This document shows positions 62,787 to 64,000 of a DNA stretch of 64,000 nucleotides, piece by piece. Location of the stretch: positions 4,278,001 to 4,342,000 of the forward strand of contig OZ245848.1 of NCBI GenBank assembly GCA_965228955.1, given 5' to 3'. The notes beneath the pieces are model-generated. The model was not told where the DNA came from. It made no database searches and worked only from the letters and a program-made list of their open reading frames with translations. Source of the DNA: JANSWY01 sp965228955. Lineage in GTDB: Bacteria > Bacteroidota > Bacteroidia > Cytophagales > Cyclobacteriaceae. The translations under genes were made by a program, and so were the position numbers. Numbering within the stretch: the first letter of the stretch is position 1; every line of letters starts with the position of its first letter.

Positions 62787-64000
62787 AACGCTCAAACTCC
62801 TCTATTTTCTTAATAAAATACATTGTCTCCGGCTCCTCGTTCCCAATATCTACAGGTTCTCCTTTATATGAAATGCGATACCATTTGTCCGCAATTCCTT
62901 CTTTAAGCCTGTACTGAATCATCACACCTTCATGATCTGGATCTTCCTCAAAGTATGGGTTATCAGACATATCAAAACCCTCTATATCAATCCCTGCAAA
63001 TCCTACATATTCATCTTCTTCCATACCCATCATACTGATATACAGATCCCCGGAAATATGCCCAACACTTTCAAACTTCAAAATATTCTCCGCATAAACC
63101 TCATCTTCTCCTTCACCTTCACCCTCTCCTTCCGATTCATATTCTTCACACTCCTCCGTGTTTTGGGCAAACTTATCTTTATCCTTTGCTGCTATGTAGT
63201 ATCTACCATCTGTAAAGTGCAAGGTTCTCCCATTCTCTTCCCAGACTTCAATATCAAACTTCTCAACATATTCATTGCCCTTACAAAAAAGCACATAATT
63301 GCCATTAGCCTCTTCCATTACAATATCCTCTACCTCGATCTGATAAACATCCATTAGCAATTCAAATTGAAGTTTATAAACTCTATCATTACCAAATTTG
63401 CCTATCGACATGTTTATTCCACCGCATTTTCCGTAAAGTAACTCACCTTCAGCTTGTCCAGCTTCAACATAATCTCCAGCCAGTCTCTCCATAATTTTAT
63501 AGACATTCATATCCACCTCATTAGCGAAATTGGCCGTTTCCTTGGAGGTGATGTAATCATTTTTCAGATTCTCAGAATAAACCAACTTATCATTTTCATA
63601 TGCATAGACTTCATAAAATTCTTCATCCCAATACTCCTCAACTTCTGCTCCAGCACCAGTAGCCTTTCCTGTAACGGAAATTGTAATTAACAATTCTTCC
63701 TGACCATCTTTATTAATATCAATTGCCTCAAACTTGGAAGGTGTAAATACCGGAAACGCATAGTACTCCTGCGTCTCATCAGGTAGTGACGACCTTTTCT
63801 CAATCACCTCCTTATAGTAAGAACCATCAGATTGTTTCACCAACAATAGATATTGATTCCAGCCATCATACCCTCCATCACAATAAGAAATGATGCAGTT
63901 TGATTGATTGATTTCTATATCCTCATTGCCCGAAGGATAATTGCAAAACTCCTTCCAATTTTGCTCAGCGATCTGAGTATTTGTGAGCTCAGTGGTTTCC
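62785..64000 (-). CDS. Unrecognised acidic protein, 5' end outside window
   Basis: The frame is open to the window edge at 64000, so the true start lies beyond it; the apparent start at 63846 is only an internal TTG. About 404 residues are visible. Very acidic, with an EGEGEGEGEDE run and a possible Ca-binding loop (DINKDGQEE). Mostly beta-strand with Asp/Glu/Asn-rich loops, like VCBS or FG-GAP-type repeats, but I do not recognise a family. Cys-rich at the visible N-terminus (ISYCDGGYDWNQY). Possibly extracellular. Confidence 0.7.
   Translation of the reverse strand, partial: ETTELTNTQIAEQNWKEFCNYPSGNEDIEINQSNCIISYCDGGYDGWNQYLLLVKQSDGSYYKEVIEKRSSLPDETQEYYAFPVFTPSKFEAIDINKDGQEELLITISVTGKATGAGAEVEEYWDEEFYEVYAYENDKLVYSENLKNDYITSKETANFANEVDMNVYKIMERLAGDYVEAGQAEGELLYGKCGGINMSIGKFGNDRVYKLQFELLMDVYQIEVEDIVMEEANGNYVLFCKGNEYVEKFDIEVWEENGRTLHFTDGRYYIAAKDKDKFAQNTEECEEYESEGEGEGEGEDEVYAENILKFESVGHISGDLYISMMGMEEDEYVGFAGIDIEGFDMSDNPYFEEDPDHEGVMIQYRLKEGIADKWYRISYKGEPVDIGNEEPETMYFIKKIEEFER

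Noticed and set aside
1..64000. CRISPR arrays, insertion sequences, prophage, rRNA or tRNA
   Set aside because: I looked for direct repeats with spacers, transposase motifs, integrase genes and tRNA-like cloverleafs and saw none that hold up.

Overview
The window looks like chromosomal DNA of a free-living, probably marine member of the Bacteroidota, most likely order Cytophagales. The grounds are a low-GC genome, two SusD-less TonB-dependent receptors with carboxypeptidase-like N-terminal domains, two secreted proteins ending in type IX secretion (T9SS type A) sorting domains, LytS/LytTR two-component pairs, large double-FtsX ABC permeases without their own ATPase, and -7 boxes of the Bacteroidota TANNTTTG type. 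Genus is not resolvable from the sequence. I see no rRNA, tRNA, CRISPR array, insertion sequence or prophage.

Layout. 1-1764: 3' end of an unrecognised gene and a secreted DUF1080 (3-keto-disaccharide hydrolase-like) protein. 1784-3960: a T9SS-exported zincin-like protein and an ArsR repressor with a palindromic site at its start codon. 3999-13012: one tightly packed minus-strand chemosensory operon, in transcription order soluble triple-PAS MCP, CheW, CheY, CheB, CheA, CheR, second CheY and a hybrid histidine kinase, with two large palindromes upstream. 13362-14915: two paralogous lipoproteins, one with a glycine-zipper tail, behind a striking dyad. 15168-20678: a tripartite efflux operon (DUF2147 protein, beta-barrel, TolC, HlyD, FtsX permease, ATPase). 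20990-30115: a TonB receptor, two divergent LytS/LytTR pairs and an 808-residue ABC permease. 30175-38477: small mixed genes, an AraC regulator divergent from a second large permease, a small Lys-rich secreted protein, DUF2085, a DUF6940 gene overlapping a gene for a degenerate release-factor-like protein, and a secreted esterase. 38659-39597: a sugar-nucleotide epimerase.

39758-45712 is the most interesting locus. It is a translationally coupled five-gene operon: ethanolamine-type permease, glutamine-synthetase-like ligase, iron alcohol dehydrogenase, class I glutamine-amidotransferase-type hydrolase and aldehyde dehydrogenase. Together these make a complete gamma-glutamylation route for an amino alcohol, most simply ethanolamine to gamma-glutamyl-ethanolamide to aldehyde to gamma-glutamyl-glycine to glutamate plus glycine. 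It needs no B12 lyase and no microcompartment.

45810-49221 holds a lipoprotein, a toroid-fold protein, a DEAD-box helicase and an MmcQ/YjbR protein. 49472-51955 is a second TonB receptor. 52290-59478 is a minus-strand operon of FabG, a KASIII homologue that has lost the catalytic His and Asn, a sodium:solute symporter, an acyl-CoA synthetase, a periplasmic alpha/beta hydrolase and a helical-repeat protein. It lies divergent, across about 1 kb without genes, from a secreted PHB-depolymerase-type esterase with two FN3 domains and a T9SS tail (60536-62752). This suggests a possible extracellular ester or polyester utilisation locus. The window ends inside an acidic protein of unknown function.
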